Part shown: in pieces, positions 19,257-29,234 of the stretch
Layout: each line of letters opens with the position of its first letter
Position numbering within the stretch: position 1 is the stretch's first letter
Assembly (NCBI RefSeq): GCF_001953955.1
Contig: NZ_CP019300.1
Coordinates: forward strand, 496,001-560,000
Source of the DNA: Prevotella intermedia ATCC 25611 = DSM 20706
GTDB lineage: Bacteria; Bacteroidota; Bacteroidia; Bacteroidales; Bacteroidaceae
Length of the DNA stretch: 64,000 nt
Reading direction: 5' to 3'
Made by a program: the position numbers and the translations under genes
Notes under the pieces: model-generated
Seen by the model: only the letters and a program-made list of their open reading frames with translations
Databases searched by the model: none
Told to the model about the DNA's origin: nothing

Positions 19257-21815
19257 ATGAAAATTAAGTCTGATTATTCAAATGAACCTCAATGGAAAGA
19301 GGTGAATGTTAAGTCAAGTCTTCCGAAAGAATTGGCTTGTCTCGACGAGATTGCACACAACCTTTGGTTTGGTTGGACACACGAGGCACGCAGCCTTTTT
19401 ACTCATTTGGACGAAGAACTTTACGAGAAAGTAGGGCACAACCCAGTATTGTTGCTCGAGCAATTGAGCTACGACCGCAAGGAAGCCATTGTTAAAGACA
19501 AAGACCTGATGAAGCGTGTGAAGAACGTTTATAAGATGTTCACCGACTATATGAACGTGAAACCTAACGCAAAACGTCCTTCAGTAGCTTACTTCTGTAT
19601 GGAGTTCGGACTCAACCAAGTGTTGAAAATCTATTCAGGTGGTTTGGGTATGCTTGCCGGCGACTACCTTAAAGAAGCATCAGACTCTAATGTAGACCTC
19701 TGCGCAGTGGGTTTCCTCTATCGTTTCGGCTACTTCCGCCAGAGCCTTTCAATGGACGGTCAGCAGATAGCAAAGTACGATGCGCAGAGCTTCAACTCGC
19801 TTCCTATCGAGCGTGTGCTCGATGCTGACGGCAACCAAATGAGGGTTGAAGTGCCTTATAACAACTATATGGTGCATGCATTGGTATGGCAGGTGAACGT
19901 AGGACGCATAAAACTCTACTTGCTCGATACCGACAACGAAATGAATTCAGAGTTCGACCGTCCTATCACCCACGCACTTTATGGAGGCGATTGGGAGAAC
20001 CGCATCAAGCAGGAAATATTGCTCGGTATCGGCGGTATGCTCACTTTGAAGAAGCTCGGCATTAAGAAAGACATCTATCACTGCAACGAAGGCCACGCTG
20101 CACTTTGCAACTTGCAACGCCTCTGCGATTATGTTGAACAAGGTCTGAGCTTCAATCAGGCAATGGAACTTGTACGTGCATCTTCGCTCTACACCGTTCA
20201 CACACCTGTACCAGCAGGCCACGACTACTTCGACGAAGCACTCTTCAGCAAGTATATGTCGGGTTATCCAGCAAAGTTGGGCATTACTTGGGACGAATTC
20301 ATCGGCATGGGACGCACCAATCCCGACGACCACAGCGAACGTTTCTGTATGAGTACCTTCGCTTGCAATACATCGCAGGAAATCAATGGCGTATCTCGCT
20401 TGCACGGTTGGGTAAGCCAGAAGATGTTCGCACCGCTGTGGAAGGGCTACTTCCCTGAAGAAAACCACGTTGGCTACGTTACAAACGGTGTTCACTTCCC
20501 TACTTGGGCGGCTACCGAATGGCGCAGAGTCTACAGCAAGTATTTCGATAAGAACTTTATGGCAGACCAAAGCAATGAGGACATTTGGCACGCAATATAC
20601 AGCGTTTCCGATGCCGAGATTTGGGAAACCCGTATGGCTTTGAAGAACAAGCTTATAAAATATATCCGCGACAAGTTCACCCAGCAGTGGCTCCGCAACC
20701 AAGGCGACCCAGCAAAAGTGGTTTCTATCCTTGAGAAAATCAATCCTAACGCATTGATGATAGGTTTCTGCCGTCGCTTTGCAACCTACAAGCGTGCGCA
20801 CCTTCTCTTCACCGACTTGGAGCGTTTGGAGAAGATTGTGAACAACCCAGAGCGTCCTGTGCTCTTCTTCTTCTCAGGTAAGGCACACCCAGCCGACGGT
20901 GCAGGTCAAGGATTGATTAAGCGAATCTTTGAAATTTCGCGTATGCCGCAGTTCCTTGGCAAGATTATCTTCCTCGAAGACTACGATATGGAACTTGCAC
21001 GCCGCCTTGTTTCGGGTGTCGATATTTGGATGAACACACCAACACGCCCATTGGAAGCCAGTGGTACATCGGGCGAAAAGGCAGAGATGAACGGCGTTGT
21101 AAACCTCTCTGTGCTCGACGGTTGGTGGGTAGAAGGCTACCGCGAAGGCGCAGGTTGGGCATTGCCACAGAAGCGCACCTACCAAAATCAAGAATATCAA
21201 GACCAGCTCGATGCTGCCACCATCTACGGTTTGTTGGAAAACGAGATTACTCCATTGTTCTTCAACAAGACCGAAGGCAAGACCTACTCGGAAGAATGGG
21301 TGAAGGTAGTAAAGAACTCAATCGCCACAATCGCGCCTCATTACACGATGAAGCGTCAGTTGGACGACTACTATACTAAGTTCTACAACAAGCAGGCAGA
21401 GCGTGCTGCAAAATTGCACGACAACGACAACCGCCTTGCAAAGGAAATTGCACAGTGGAAGGAAACCGTTGCCGAGCGTTGGGACAGCATCAATGTCGTA
21501 GAAAGCAACTTCGATTCGTTGCACAATGCCGTAACAGGTAAGGTAACAACCCTTACCTATACCATCGACGAACAAGGTCTTCAAGATGCAGTAGGTTTGG
21601 AATTTGTGATGCTCAAGAGCAATCCTACCGATGATGTAACCATTCACAAGGTACTTCCGTTCAAGCTTGTAAATACCAACGGCAACCTCTACACCTTCCA
21701 GTTAGACTTCGATGCTTCTGATGCAGGTGCTTTCAAGTGTGCCGTTCGTATGTATCCTAAGAACGATTTGTTGCCACACCGCCAAGACTTCTCATACGTT
21801 AAGTGGCTCGACTAA
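19257..21815 (+). CDS. glgP: Alpha-glucan (glycogen) phosphorylase
   Basis: An 852-residue GT35 phosphorylase that releases glucose-1-phosphate from glycogen or maltodextrins with a pyridoxal-phosphate cofactor. Visible motifs are [28 protein letters not shown] near residue 125, and [17 protein letters not shown] near residue 600, where the lysine (about 608) is the PLP-binding residue. An N-terminal DUF3417-like segment (about residues 15-110, with [12 protein letters not shown]) marks the long bacterial/archaeal alpha-glucan phosphorylase subfamily rather than the E. coli MalP/GlgP type. It lies 65 bp after glycogen synthase, probably in one operon, and ends at a strong terminator. Confidence 0.92.
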   Translation: MKIKSDYSNEPQWKEVNVKSSLPKELACLDEIAHNLWFGWTHEARSLFTHLDEELYEKVGHNPVLLLEQLSYDRKEAIVKDKDLMKRVKNVYKMFTDYMNVKPNAKRPSVAYFCMEFGLNQVLKIYSGGLGMLAGDYLKEASDSNVDLCAVGFLYRFGYFRQSLSMDGQQIAKYDAQSFNSLPIERVLDADGNQMRVEVPYNNYMVHALVWQVNVGRIKLYLLDTDNEMNSEFDRPITHALYGGDWENRIKQEILLGIGGMLTLKKLGIKKDIYHCNEGHAALCNLQRLCDYVEQGLSFNQAMELVRASSLYTVHTPVPAGHDYFDEALFSKYMSGYPAKLGITWDEFIGMGRTNPDDHSERFCMSTFACNTSQEINGVSRLHGWVSQKMFAPLWKGYFPEENHVGYVTNGVHFPTWAATEWRRVYSKYFDKNFMADQSNEDIWHAIYSVSDAEIWETRMALKNKLIKYIRDKFTQQWLRNQGDPAKVVSILEKINPNALMIGFCRRFATYKRAHLLFTDLERLEKIVNNPERPVLFFFSGKAHPADGAGQGLIKRIFEISRMPQFLGKIIFLEDYDMELARRLVSGVDIWMNTPTRPLEASGTSGEKAEMNGVVNLSVLDGWWVEGYREGAGWALPQKRTYQNQEYQDQLDAATIYGLLENEITPLFFNKTEGKTYSEEWVKVVKNSIATIAPHYTMKRQLDDYYTKFYNKQAERAAKLHDNDNRLAKEIAQWKETVAERWDSINVVESNFDSLHNAVTGKVTTLTYTIDEQGLQDAVGLEFVMLKSNPTDDVTIHKVLPFKLVNTNGNLYTFQLDFDASDAGAFKCAVRMYPKNDLLPHRQDFSYVKWLD

Positions 21816-21842
21816 TCCGCCACTGACATGTAGTATATATGC

Positions 21843-21882
21843 AAGCCCCCTTTTGAGCACACGCTCAAAAGGGGGCTTTGTT
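21843..21882 (+). terminator. Rho-independent terminator after glgP
   Basis: AAGCCCCCTTTTGAGC pairs perfectly with GCTCAAAAGGGGGCTT across an ACAC loop and is followed by TTGTTT. Confidence 0.92.
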
Positions 21883-22005
21883 TATCAATCAGGTTCTGAA
21901 AACTCCTCTATGGTTTTTAGCTTTATCGCCTTTCGTTTTCTCTTTTGTGCTGTTCCGCTCTCAATACAATAGTATATAATGCGATTTTTAAAGGATATTT
22001 TTAAA

Positions 22006-22089
22006 TTATCTAAGCTTTGATAATTTATTATCTAAGCTTAGAGAAATATTTATCAAAGCTTAGATAAATGTTTATCAGACTTTAGATAA
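22006..22089. repeat. Four 18-bp imperfect palindromes at 22-bp period
   Basis: Units start at 22006, 22028, 22050 and 22072, each 18 bp, close to the consensus TTATCwAAGCTTwGATAA, with 4-bp AT spacers. The exact 22-bp period puts each unit on about the same face of the helix. The array lies between convergent genes, 62 bp past the stop of the receptor gene and about 120 bp past the glgP terminator. The rest of 21883-22151 shows no gene. Confidence 0.85.
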
Positions 22090-22151
22090 TTTAAAATTCA
22101 CCAGCAAAAATCTCTTTATAACGGTTCTTTTGCAGAGTGCGACCATACTTT

Positions 22152-24938
22152 TTACTTCTTCTTTCCCTTTGCATCGAAGTGGTAGTTGAAGGTTAAGGAA
22201 ACATAGTGGTGCAGTGTTTCGTTCCACTTTTCGGTGCGACTCGTTGAGTTTACATTGAGAGAGTATTCGCGATTTTGGTTCAGAATGTCGTCGAAACTTA
22301 ATCCAATCCAGCTCTTGCTCTTCTTCCAGACGTAGCGAATGTAGCCCTCCCAGAGTATGCGGTGGCGGTTCAGCTCTTGTGCAAGATAGCCCGTTGCGGC
22401 TTTGTCTTGTATTTCGCTGCTTATTTCCCAGCCTTTCCACTTCAGTGTTGCGCGCAATCCGTAGGCATATTCAATAGGTGTGTTGTTGTATTGGCTCGCC
22501 AGCGAGTATCGGTTTCGTTGCAAATTAATTTCTCCGAAGATGCCTGCTTGCAGCCAATCGCTTTCGTACGACAGTTCAGGATTTGATACGAAAGTAAACA
22601 TTTTCAGTTGGTTTTGCTCTTGTGCAGCGTGTCCGTTGAAGTCGGCAAGATAGCCATACGCTTTCTTGAAATGCGCTTCTGCCTTGTTGGAGAAGCGTAT
22701 GTAGTCGCCAAAACTTCGGTCGTAGGTTATTTCAGCGAACCAATCGTTGCCGCTTCGCACGTTTTCGCTGTGGCTACGGTACACGCCTGTTTGTGGGTCG
22801 AAGTTATACACGGTAGCAATGGGGTTGACAATGTGTGTGTAACCCACTTTAAAGAGGAACATAGCTTGCTGTTTTGCCGTTGTGGCAGCATAGTTTAACG
22901 AGGTTGTATGCTGGTGGCTGCGATGCAAGAGAGGATTTCCTTCTACTATCCAGAATGGGTCGGTGTCGTCGCGATAGCCCAATGTAGCCAGCAGTTCGGG
23001 CAGTTTTGTCGTATAGTTGAAGGCGAAGTCGAAGCGGTTGTTCTTGTTTAACTTCCATTTAACAGCCATTTCCGGCATAAAGGTATTGCTGTTGCGGTGT
23101 GCCACAGTGTCCAATCTGTCGCGCTGATAGTTCAGTCTTTCCCAGTCAAAATTGTAGTTTACCTTAGGAATAAATTGCCAATTGCCCACCTTGTAAGTTA
23201 TTCCGAGTGTACTTGTGGCATTGGTTTCTAAGTGCTTACTGCGATAGCTGTTGGCTGCATCGAGCACGCTCTCGGGGTCGTCTTCTATCTTTGAAGCGAT
23301 GGGAGAACTGTAAAAACTTTGCCGAATGTTATTGTTACCGGCTTTAAACTGTTCTGCTGCGGTTAGCATAAGTGCGTCATTGATGTGGTATTCTATCGTA
23401 GCCTCTCCGCTTGCCTCTATGTTATGATAGGGTGCGCGGCTGTATTGATAGAGCGGCGAGGACGTTCCTTTGTTTATATACTCCAGCTCACGGTGAGCAT
23501 CGAAGCGGTTGTTGCCATTCTGATATGTCATTTCGGCATTGATTTCCAACTGTGCTTTCTTGGCAATGAAGTGTTTCCAGATACCTTCGAGTTTGATTCC
23601 TCCACCTTCGTTTATTTGTTGCTGGTACGAACGTTCCCGGTTTATGATGTGCCGATAGACAGCATCTCCGTGCCCTGCGCTTAGTGCTAAGTCTAAAGGA
23701 AAGTCTCCGTAAGGTTTCGTATCGGTGTCGAAGCGTGCGCTACCTGTCTCTGTATTGTTTCGTTGCAATGTGTAATTGAAGATTAAGTTTGCTGCAGCGA
23801 TGTTATTTCTGTCGACAAACGACATCAATTCGGCGCGCACTTCGGGCGCTATTTCATGGTTATAGTGTTTCTTTCGGTTGAGGCTCCACGTCGTAACACT
23901 GTTTGGTGAGAAGTACTGAGAAGTCTCGTAGTCGGTTCCCCAGCCATCTTTGTGATTGAAGTTTGAAGTAAACGCAATGAAGTGATACTCGTTGGCTATT
24001 GCTTTCCAGTTGTGCTGATAGCCCAAGGCTGCATTCTGTGCCTTGCCGAAATAGTCGAAGTCGCCACTTTCCCACCAGCTTGTACCTACTTTCTGATATC
24101 GGTTTACGTTGTTGGTATTAAGGTGGAACATGATAGGATTCTTGTCGCTGAGCTTTGTAGAAGTAATATCAGCCTCGTAGTTCTTGGGCGATTGTAACTT
24201 TGCCTTTATGTCGCCATACCATTTATCCATAAAGGCCGCCTTTATTTTAATATCCAAAACTTGGTCTTCCTTGCCGTCGTCTTTGCCCGAATGTTTGGCA
24301 AATTCGCTTGCTTTGTTGTAGCTTTTAATGTTCTGAACGGCTTCTGCAGGCAGGTCGGCAACGATTCCGCTTCCTCCGAATATATCGTGTCCGTTCATTT
24401 GGAGGCGCAAAGGTTTGTCGTTCCAATACAGTTTGCCGTCTTTTTTCGTTACTCCAGGCAGCTTTTCTATGAGTTCTTTCAGTCGTGCACCTTCGGTTAG
24501 CTTGAATGCAGCGGGGTTAAACACAATTGTATCGCCCTGTATGGTGAAACGTTTTGCCTTTGCAGACACCAGCACTTCGTCGAGTACAACGTCCGACGGC
24601 TTCAGTCTGAACTCTCCCAACTTTATGGTGTCGGCAGTCGAACCGCTTCCGCAGTACCCTCTCTTCTTGGCATCGTGGTAGCCTAAAAGGCTCACAGTAA
24701 CCGTTAGCCGCCCCTCCAAGGAACACTGATTGCTGAAGTAGCCCAACGAATCGGTAGTGGTAGAGGTCCAAATTATAGCTCCACCCATTTTGCATTCCAT
24801 CTTTACCGACGCCATTGCCAACGGTTCGCCCGTCTTGTCGTCTACGGCTTTACCCGTAACAATGTCTGCACTTACCAATGAAGGTATGCTTGCCAATAGG
24901 GCAAGTATAAGGCTAAATAAACATTTCTTTCGTATCAT
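22152..24938 (-). CDS. TonB-receptor-like outer-membrane beta-barrel protein
   Basis: A 928-residue protein with a signal peptide (about residues 1-24, ending PSLVSA). A carboxypeptidase-regulatory-like beta domain follows (DIVTGKAVDDKTGEPLAMAS, about residues 25-110), then a plug-like domain with VLDEVLVSAKAKRFTIQGDT and LKELIEKLPGV, then a large C-terminal barrel rich in aromatic and asparagine residues (about residues 230-928). This is the outer-membrane-beta-barrel relative of SusC found across Bacteroidetes; no SusD partner lies next to it, so glycan uptake cannot be assumed. Its architecture is the same as that of the split receptor at 2606-5490. It is transcribed alone from a promoter at 24988-24996. 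The ligand is unknown. Confidence 0.85.
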   Translation of the reverse strand: MIRKKCLFSLILALLASIPSLVSADIVTGKAVDDKTGEPLAMASVKMECKMGGAIIWTSTTTDSLGYFSNQCSLEGRLTVTVSLLGYHDAKKRGYCGSGSTADTIKLGEFRLKPSDVVLDEVLVSAKAKRFTIQGDTIVFNPAAFKLTEGARLKELIEKLPGVTKKDGKLYWNDKPLRLQMNGHDIFGGSGIVADLPAEAVQNIKSYNKASEFAKHSGKDDGKEDQVLDIKIKAAFMDKWYGDIKAKLQSPKNYEADITSTKLSDKNPIMFHLNTNNVNRYQKVGTSWWESGDFDYFGKAQNAALGYQHNWKAIANEYHFIAFTSNFNHKDGWGTDYETSQYFSPNSVTTWSLNRKKHYNHEIAPEVRAELMSFVDRNNIAAANLIFNYTLQRNNTETGSARFDTDTKPYGDFPLDLALSAGHGDAVYRHIINRERSYQQQINEGGGIKLEGIWKHFIAKKAQLEINAEMTYQNGNNRFDAHRELEYINKGTSSPLYQYSRAPYHNIEASGEATIEYHINDALMLTAAEQFKAGNNNIRQSFYSSPIASKIEDDPESVLDAANSYRSKHLETNATSTLGITYKVGNWQFIPKVNYNFDWERLNYQRDRLDTVAHRNSNTFMPEMAVKWKLNKNNRFDFAFNYTTKLPELLATLGYRDDTDPFWIVEGNPLLHRSHQHTTSLNYAATTAKQQAMFLFKVGYTHIVNPIATVYNFDPQTGVYRSHSENVRSGNDWFAEITYDRSFGDYIRFSNKAEAHFKKAYGYLADFNGHAAQEQNQLKMFTFVSNPELSYESDWLQAGIFGEINLQRNRYSLASQYNNTPIEYAYGLRATLKWKGWEISSEIQDKAATGYLAQELNRHRILWEGYIRYVWKKSKSWIGLSFDDILNQNREYSLNVNSTSRTEKWNETLHHYVSLTFNYHFDAKGKKK

Positions 24939-24987
24939 ATATGTAGTTTATTTATTGTTCAGATTGGTTTTATAGTTATAAGATGTT

Positions 24988-24996
24988 GCAAATGTA
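24988..24996 (-). promoter_or_regulatory. -7 element of the beta-barrel gene promoter
   Basis: Minus-strand TACATTTGC fits TAnnTTTG. The start near 24980 leaves a leader of about 40 nt before the ATG at 24938. Confidence 0.55.
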
Positions 24997-25056
24997 ATAC
25001 TTTATTTTGACATTAAAGTATTTACCCTCTCTTGTTTCTTGAAATATTTTAACTCT

Positions 25057-25095
25057 TAAACTGCGCTTTTGAAGAGCGAAAGCAGCAGTACAGAT
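25057..25095 (+). repeat. Possible degraded fragment of the 186-bp repeat
   Basis: AACTGCGCTTT followed by GCGAAAGC and a CAGCAG variant resembles the left half of the 186-bp repeats. The conserved ends and the loop are missing. Similarity by eye only. Confidence 0.25.
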
Positions 25096-25197
25096 TTTTA
25101 AAAGCACTTTTGCACTGTGAGTACAGACTATCTCCCGTTTGCTTGTATTTTTATTATAATAATGTAATAAGTAGTGTTTTTCTGCGTTATTATACCA

Positions 25198-26667
25198 ATG
25201 GAGAAGTTTAGAATACTTGCATATATGTTGCTGTTGGCTGTTGTCGGGTTGGTAACGGCTTGCAACGACGACGATACTTTTACGACGTCGAAGAGCAATC
25301 TGTTGGCATTTTCAACAGATACGGTGCGCCTTGACACTACATTCTCGAAAGTTCCAACCCCCACAAAGACATTTTGGGTCTACAATCGGTCGGGCAATGG
25401 CATTCGCCTTGCCAATGTTCGGTTGGAGCAAGGCAACCAAACGGGTTTCCGAGTGAATGTAGACGGCATCTACTTGGGACAGGCAAACGGCTATCAGGTG
25501 AATGGGCTTGAAGTGCGAAACAAGGACAGTATTCGTGTTTTCGTAGAACTTACAACGCCGAAGAATGGCAAGGCTGACCCACAATTGGTGGAAGACAACC
25601 TCGTGTTTACACTCGAAAGCACGGTGCAACAGAAAGTAAACCTGAAGGCTTACAGCTGGGACGCCGAACTCTTGAAGAACATTGAGATAAAGCACGATAC
25701 CACCATACAAAGCACAAAGCCCATTGTGGTGCAGGGAGGCATTAAGGTGAACGAGGGCGCAACGCTTACCATTGGTGCTGGAACCACGCTTTATTTCTCC
25801 AATAAGGCAGGCTTTGATGTGCACGGACAGCTGAAAATAGCAGGAACAGCCGACAAGATTGTTACGCTTCGGGGCGACCGTTTGGACTATATGTTCGACT
25901 ATTTGCCGTACGACCGTGTGAGCGGGCAGTGGCAAGGCATTCATTTCAATACGTCGAGTTACGACAACGAAATAGAATTTGCCGATATTCACTCGACTTA
26001 TAATGGCATTGTGTGCGACTCGTCGAGTGTAGACCGTTCTACGCTTTCGCTTCGTCGGAGCACCATACACAATTGTCAGGGGTATGGTTTGCTCGCTACC
26101 AACTGCAAGATAGACGTCAGCAACAGCCAAATTACAAATACGTTGAAAGACTGTGCTGCTTTCTTTGGCGGCAACATAACGCTGAGCCATTGCACCCTTG
26201 CGCAGTTCTATCCTTTCGACGGAAACCGTGGCGCAGCCTTACGGTTCGGAAACAGCAGCGACGGGAAGCAATACACGCTCCAGCAATTCAATGTTTTCAA
26301 CACCTTGATAACGGGGTATGCCGAAGACGTAATAATGGGTGCTTTTACCGATGAAACCGCTCAAAACTTCAAATTCGACCACAGCATCTTGCGCACCATA
26401 AAGCCAAAGGAACTTGATGCTGCCAAGTACGTTGAAGTGGTGTGGGAAGAAGCCACCGACACAGTGCAGTCGGGCGAGAAGCATTTCCGCAAGATAGACG
26501 GCGACAAGCAAGCTTACGACTTCCACCTTTCGGAGAAATCGAAAGCCCGCGATATAGGTATTGCGTTGCCCAACGGCATCAGTACCACCGACCACGACGG
26601 CTTTGCGCGCGATGAGAAGCCCGATGTAGGTTGTTATGAATACAGACCCGAAAAGAAAAAAGATTAA
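25198..26667 (+). CDS. Beta-helix lipoprotein
   Basis: A 489-residue lipoprotein. The start at 25198 was chosen over an in-frame start 24 bases upstream because it gives a standard lipoprotein signal: MEKFRILAYMLLLAVVGLVTAC with the cysteine at the lipobox (LVTAC) followed by acidic residues (NDDD), a combination that in Bacteroidetes often leads to surface export. The mature part has a beta-sandwich-like N-terminal region and a right-handed parallel beta-helix region (about residues 180-430), with repeated short strands such as IEFADIHSTYNGIVCDSS and STIHNCQGYGLLATNC. No catalytic residues can be assigned with confidence; polysaccharide binding or cleavage is possible. Its stop is 10 bp before cytidine deaminase, so the two may be cotranscribed. 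Confidence 0.8.
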   Translation: MEKFRILAYMLLLAVVGLVTACNDDDTFTTSKSNLLAFSTDTVRLDTTFSKVPTPTKTFWVYNRSGNGIRLANVRLEQGNQTGFRVNVDGIYLGQANGYQVNGLEVRNKDSIRVFVELTTPKNGKADPQLVEDNLVFTLESTVQQKVNLKAYSWDAELLKNIEIKHDTTIQSTKPIVVQGGIKVNEGATLTIGAGTTLYFSNKAGFDVHGQLKIAGTADKIVTLRGDRLDYMFDYLPYDRVSGQWQGIHFNTSSYDNEIEFADIHSTYNGIVCDSSSVDRSTLSLRRSTIHNCQGYGLLATNCKIDVSNSQITNTLKDCAAFFGGNITLSHCTLAQFYPFDGNRGAALRFGNSSDGKQYTLQQFNVFNTLITGYAEDVIMGAFTDETAQNFKFDHSILRTIKPKELDAAKYVEVVWEEATDTVQSGEKHFRKIDGDKQAYDFHLSEKSKARDIGIALPNGISTTDHDGFARDEKPDVGCYEYRPEKKKD

Positions 26668-26677
26668 GAAAAAGCTT

Positions 26678-27157
26678 ATGAAGCAAATTGATATAAACAT
26701 TAAAATAGGCGTCTGCCAGTTGGAAGAACTGTCTGCCGACGAGCAAGTACTTATAGAAACGGCGATTGAAGCCACTAAGAACAGCTATTCGCCTTACAGC
26801 CATTTCAGTGTGGGAGCAGCTTTGTTGTTGGAAAATGGCGAAATGGTGATGGGGGCAAATCAAGAAAATGCAGCCTATCCATCGGGACTTTGTGCCGAAC
26901 GTTCGGCTATTTTTGCAGCGCAGAGCACTCGCCCCGACCAACCCATAAAGGCATTGGCAATAGCCGCGCGCAATGGCGGAGGACTGATGAAGCAGCCCAT
27001 TGTGCCTTGCGGAGCGTGCCGACAGGTTGTCTTGGAAATAGAAGACCGCTATAAAAAGCCTGTTCGCATCTTGCTTTACGGTACAGAAGGGGTTTATGTA
27101 ATCGACACCATAAAAGACTTGCTGCCCTTGCAGTTTGTCGGCGAATCAATGAAGTAA
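26678..27157 (+). CDS. cdd: Cytidine deaminase
   Basis: A 159-residue zinc enzyme that converts cytidine and deoxycytidine to the uridine forms in pyrimidine salvage. The zinc and catalytic motifs are plain: CAERSA (cysteine ligand plus the general acid glutamate) and PCGACRQ (two cysteine ligands); the substrate-binding SYSPYSHFSVGAAL segment lies near the N-terminus. An in-frame start 42 bases upstream overlaps the preceding lipoprotein gene and adds only a lysine-rich stretch, so the ATG at 26678 is preferred. A terminator follows within 10 bp. Confidence 0.92.
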   Translation: MKQIDINIKIGVCQLEELSADEQVLIETAIEATKNSYSPYSHFSVGAALLLENGEMVMGANQENAAYPSGLCAERSAIFAAQSTRPDQPIKALAIAARNGGGLMKQPIVPCGACRQVVLEIEDRYKKPVRILLYGTEGVYVIDTIKDLLPLQFVGESMK

Positions 27158-27163
27158 ACAAGT

Positions 27164-27201
27164 AATGCCCCACATTTGGCATTGCCATTTGGGGCATTTT
27201 G
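27164..27201 (+). terminator. Terminator after cdd
   Basis: AATGCCCCA pairs with TGGGGCATT and is followed by TTTGCATT. Confidence 0.8.
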
Positions 27202-27292
27202 CATTCCCCTAAACATCATTGACAGGCCGCAAAAATAGGTTTCAAGCTTTCTGCGGCTGTTCTTTGATAATCTACAATATATTTTTTATCTT

Positions 27293-27493
27293 ATGGAAAA
27301 GTTACCCACCGACCCTGCAATCCTCGTAAGTGCAGTGAATATGCTTTTGCGCGACGAGGAATTTGATACACTGTCATCGCTCTGCAACAATTTCAACGAT
27401 ACCCCAGAACGTTTGCAAGCGTATCTTCGTGCAGCTGGTTTCATATACAGCGAGCAGCAAAAACAGTTCCGCCCCATCGGTTACGATGAATAA
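27293..27493 (+). CDS. DUF4250 family small protein
   Basis: A 66-residue protein matching the DUF4250 pattern: a start with LPTDPAILVSAVNMLLRDE, then a helical segment with DTLSSLCNNF and a C-terminal GFIYSEQQKQF. The family is widespread in Firmicutes and Bacteroidetes, always small and soluble, and has no known function. The gene stands alone between two terminators. Confidence 0.75.
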   Translation: MEKLPTDPAILVSAVNMLLRDEEFDTLSSLCNNFNDTPERLQAYLRAAGFIYSEQQKQFRPIGYDE

Positions 27494-27527
27494 TTACGGT
27501 GTAGGTGTGCAGGAAAATGAACATAAG

Positions 27528-27568
27528 AAAGGGACGAAACCATACAAGGTTTCGTCCCTTTGCTTTTA
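27528..27568 (+). terminator. Terminator after the DUF4250 gene
   Basis: AAAGGGACGAAACC pairs with GGTTTCGTCCCTTT across a short loop, followed by GCTTTTAT. Confidence 0.85.
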
Positions 27569-27642
27569 TAATACTCATTCTTGCGGTTTGTTGAAACTTA
27601 GCACAACGTTAATGAAGCAGTGAGGGCTTTTAGATACAGTTT

Positions 27643-27828
27643 TGTAAAGATAATTCTGTTAAAAAGTGATAACTGCGCTTTGGCGTTGCGAAAGCGGCTG
27701 TTTTGCGCTGCAAAACCTACGCTTTTACCGTGCAAAACAGCCGCTTTTGGAACGCAAAACAATAGGTTTTGCAAAGTATTGATGTATAGATAGTTATGTG
27801 ATGGTTGCGCTTGTGAAAAATATTTACA
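27643..27828 (+). repeat. 186-bp interspersed repeat, copy 3
   Basis: Ends TGTAAA and TTTACA, 186 bp. The hairpin arms GCGGCTGTTTTGC (27694-27706) and GCAAAACAGCCGC (27732-27744) pair perfectly over 13 bp; the 25-nt loop carries CCTACGC. The rest of the 27494-27967 gap holds the preceding terminator and an A/T-rich stretch with a possible weak -7 element (TAATTTTA) near 27920. Confidence 0.9.
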
Positions 27829-27967
27829 CAATTATAGTCTTCTTACCGAATTTATTAAATATGTTAAGGATAAATTAAATATTTTCCAGCTTTTAGTATC
27901 GTAATTGTGAAAAATATAGTAATTTTACGCCCGAAATTTTAAACGCGTGAAAGAACTCCTAAACAAA

Positions 27968-29137
27968 ATGGAACAAAACCAACAAAACAACACGACTAAG
28001 AAGTCAAAGCAGATATTGCCAAAGGGCATAATGTGTCTGCTCATTATTATTGCTTTATTCGGCGGTATAGGCTGGGTAATGGGTGTCGCACCAATGCTTA
28101 ACACCATTATGCATACGGCGCACGATTTGTTATTGAACACTTGCTTCTATCTAATGGCAATCTGTGTGCTTACAGGTGCATTGGGTAAAATCTTCGTAGA
28201 GTTTGGTGTGGTAGACCTTATCGAGAAGATTTTGCGTCCGCTTATGCGTCCGTTGTTTCACCTTCCCGGTGTGGCATCACTCGGAGCAATACTTACTTTC
28301 CTTTCAGACAACCCTGCCATCATTACTTTGGCACAAGATAAGCACTTTAGCGGATATTTCAAGAAGTTCCAATACATTTCGCTTACCAACTTCGGTACTG
28401 CGTTCGGTATGGGACTTATCGTTATTGTGTTTATGCTCGGACAAGGCTATTTCGCTGAACCACTGATTGGTTTCTTCGGTGCTTGCTGTGGTTGTATCGT
28501 TTCAACACGCTGTATGCAGCACTTTGTGTTGAAGGCTTATCCACAGTATCTTACAGAGAATGCACTCGAAACAGCGAAGTTTGAAAAGCAAGCAGAGCTT
28601 CCAGAACACGAAAAAGAGAAGTCTATCTTCCTGCGTACGCTTAACTCTTTGCTCGACGGAGGTAAGTCAGGTGTGGAAGTTGGCCTTGCTATTATCCCCG
28701 GTGTGCTCATTATCTCTACGCTTGTAATGATACTTACATTCGGTCCAAGCAAGACAGGCGAATTTACTGGAGCCGCTTACGAAGGCATCGCCATATTGCC
28801 AGAGGCTGCCAACTATCTGAATTGGTTGTTGGAACCTTTATTCGGATTCTCTGACCCACACCAAATAGCATTCCCTATTACGGCACTTGGTGCTGTGGGT
28901 GCTGCCCTTAGCCTTGTTCCAAACTTCCTTTCTCAAGGTTGGATAGACGGAAATGCCATTGCTGTATTTACGGGTATGGGTATGTGTTGGAGCGGTTTCC
29001 TCAGCACACACACTGCTATGCTCGATACAATCGGCTATCGCGAACTTACTTCAAAAGCCATTATTTCTCATACCATCGGCGGCTTTGCCGCAGCATTGGT
29101 GGCACACTGGGGTTATTTGCTCTACACTTTATTGTAG
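27968..29137 (+). CDS. Gate-domain (nucleoside recognition-like) membrane protein
   Basis: A 389-residue inner-membrane protein with about nine hydrophobic segments, beginning at LPKGIMCLLIIIALFGG and ending with SHTIGGFAAALVAHWGYLLY. Two related halves each carry a glycine-rich segment (GVASLGAILTFLSDNPAII; GAVGAALSLVPNFLS), the arrangement of the Gate/nucleoside-recognition superfamily, and the whole resembles the CD0519/CD1768 family of membrane proteins. These are presumed transporters of unknown substrate. The ATG at 27968 was preferred over a GTG at 27947, which only adds seven residues. It stands alone between repeat copy 3 and the gpmI promoter. Confidence 0.7.
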   Translation: MEQNQQNNTTKKSKQILPKGIMCLLIIIALFGGIGWVMGVAPMLNTIMHTAHDLLLNTCFYLMAICVLTGALGKIFVEFGVVDLIEKILRPLMRPLFHLPGVASLGAILTFLSDNPAIITLAQDKHFSGYFKKFQYISLTNFGTAFGMGLIVIVFMLGQGYFAEPLIGFFGACCGCIVSTRCMQHFVLKAYPQYLTENALETAKFEKQAELPEHEKEKSIFLRTLNSLLDGGKSGVEVGLAIIPGVLIISTLVMILTFGPSKTGEFTGAAYEGIAILPEAANYLNWLLEPLFGFSDPHQIAFPITALGAVGAALSLVPNFLSQGWIDGNAIAVFTGMGMCWSGFLSTHTAMLDTIGYRELTSKAIISHTIGGFAAALVAHWGYLLYTLL

Positions 29138-29165
29138 AAAATAAATAGTAGAATAACGATATTTC

Positions 29166-29197
29166 TTTGTGCTTTGTAAGTTTTTTCTTACCTTTGC
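29166..29197 (+). promoter_or_regulatory. Promoter of gpmI
   Basis: TTTG at 29166-29169 and TACCTTTGC at 29189-29197 are separated by 19 bp. The leader would be about 30 nt. Confidence 0.75.
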
Positions 29198-29234
29198 AAA
29201 TCAGTAAAATAGGTATTAAAGGAATAAAATTATT

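Noticed and set aside
22006..22089. CRISPR array at the tandem palindromes
   Set aside because: The units are palindromic with 4-bp spacers and there are no cas genes. CRISPR spacers are about 30 bp and unique.
27947..27967. GTG start seven codons upstream for the gate-domain membrane protein
   Set aside because: The ATG at 27968 gives a normal polar N-terminus before the first membrane helix, and the upstream codons add nothing conserved.
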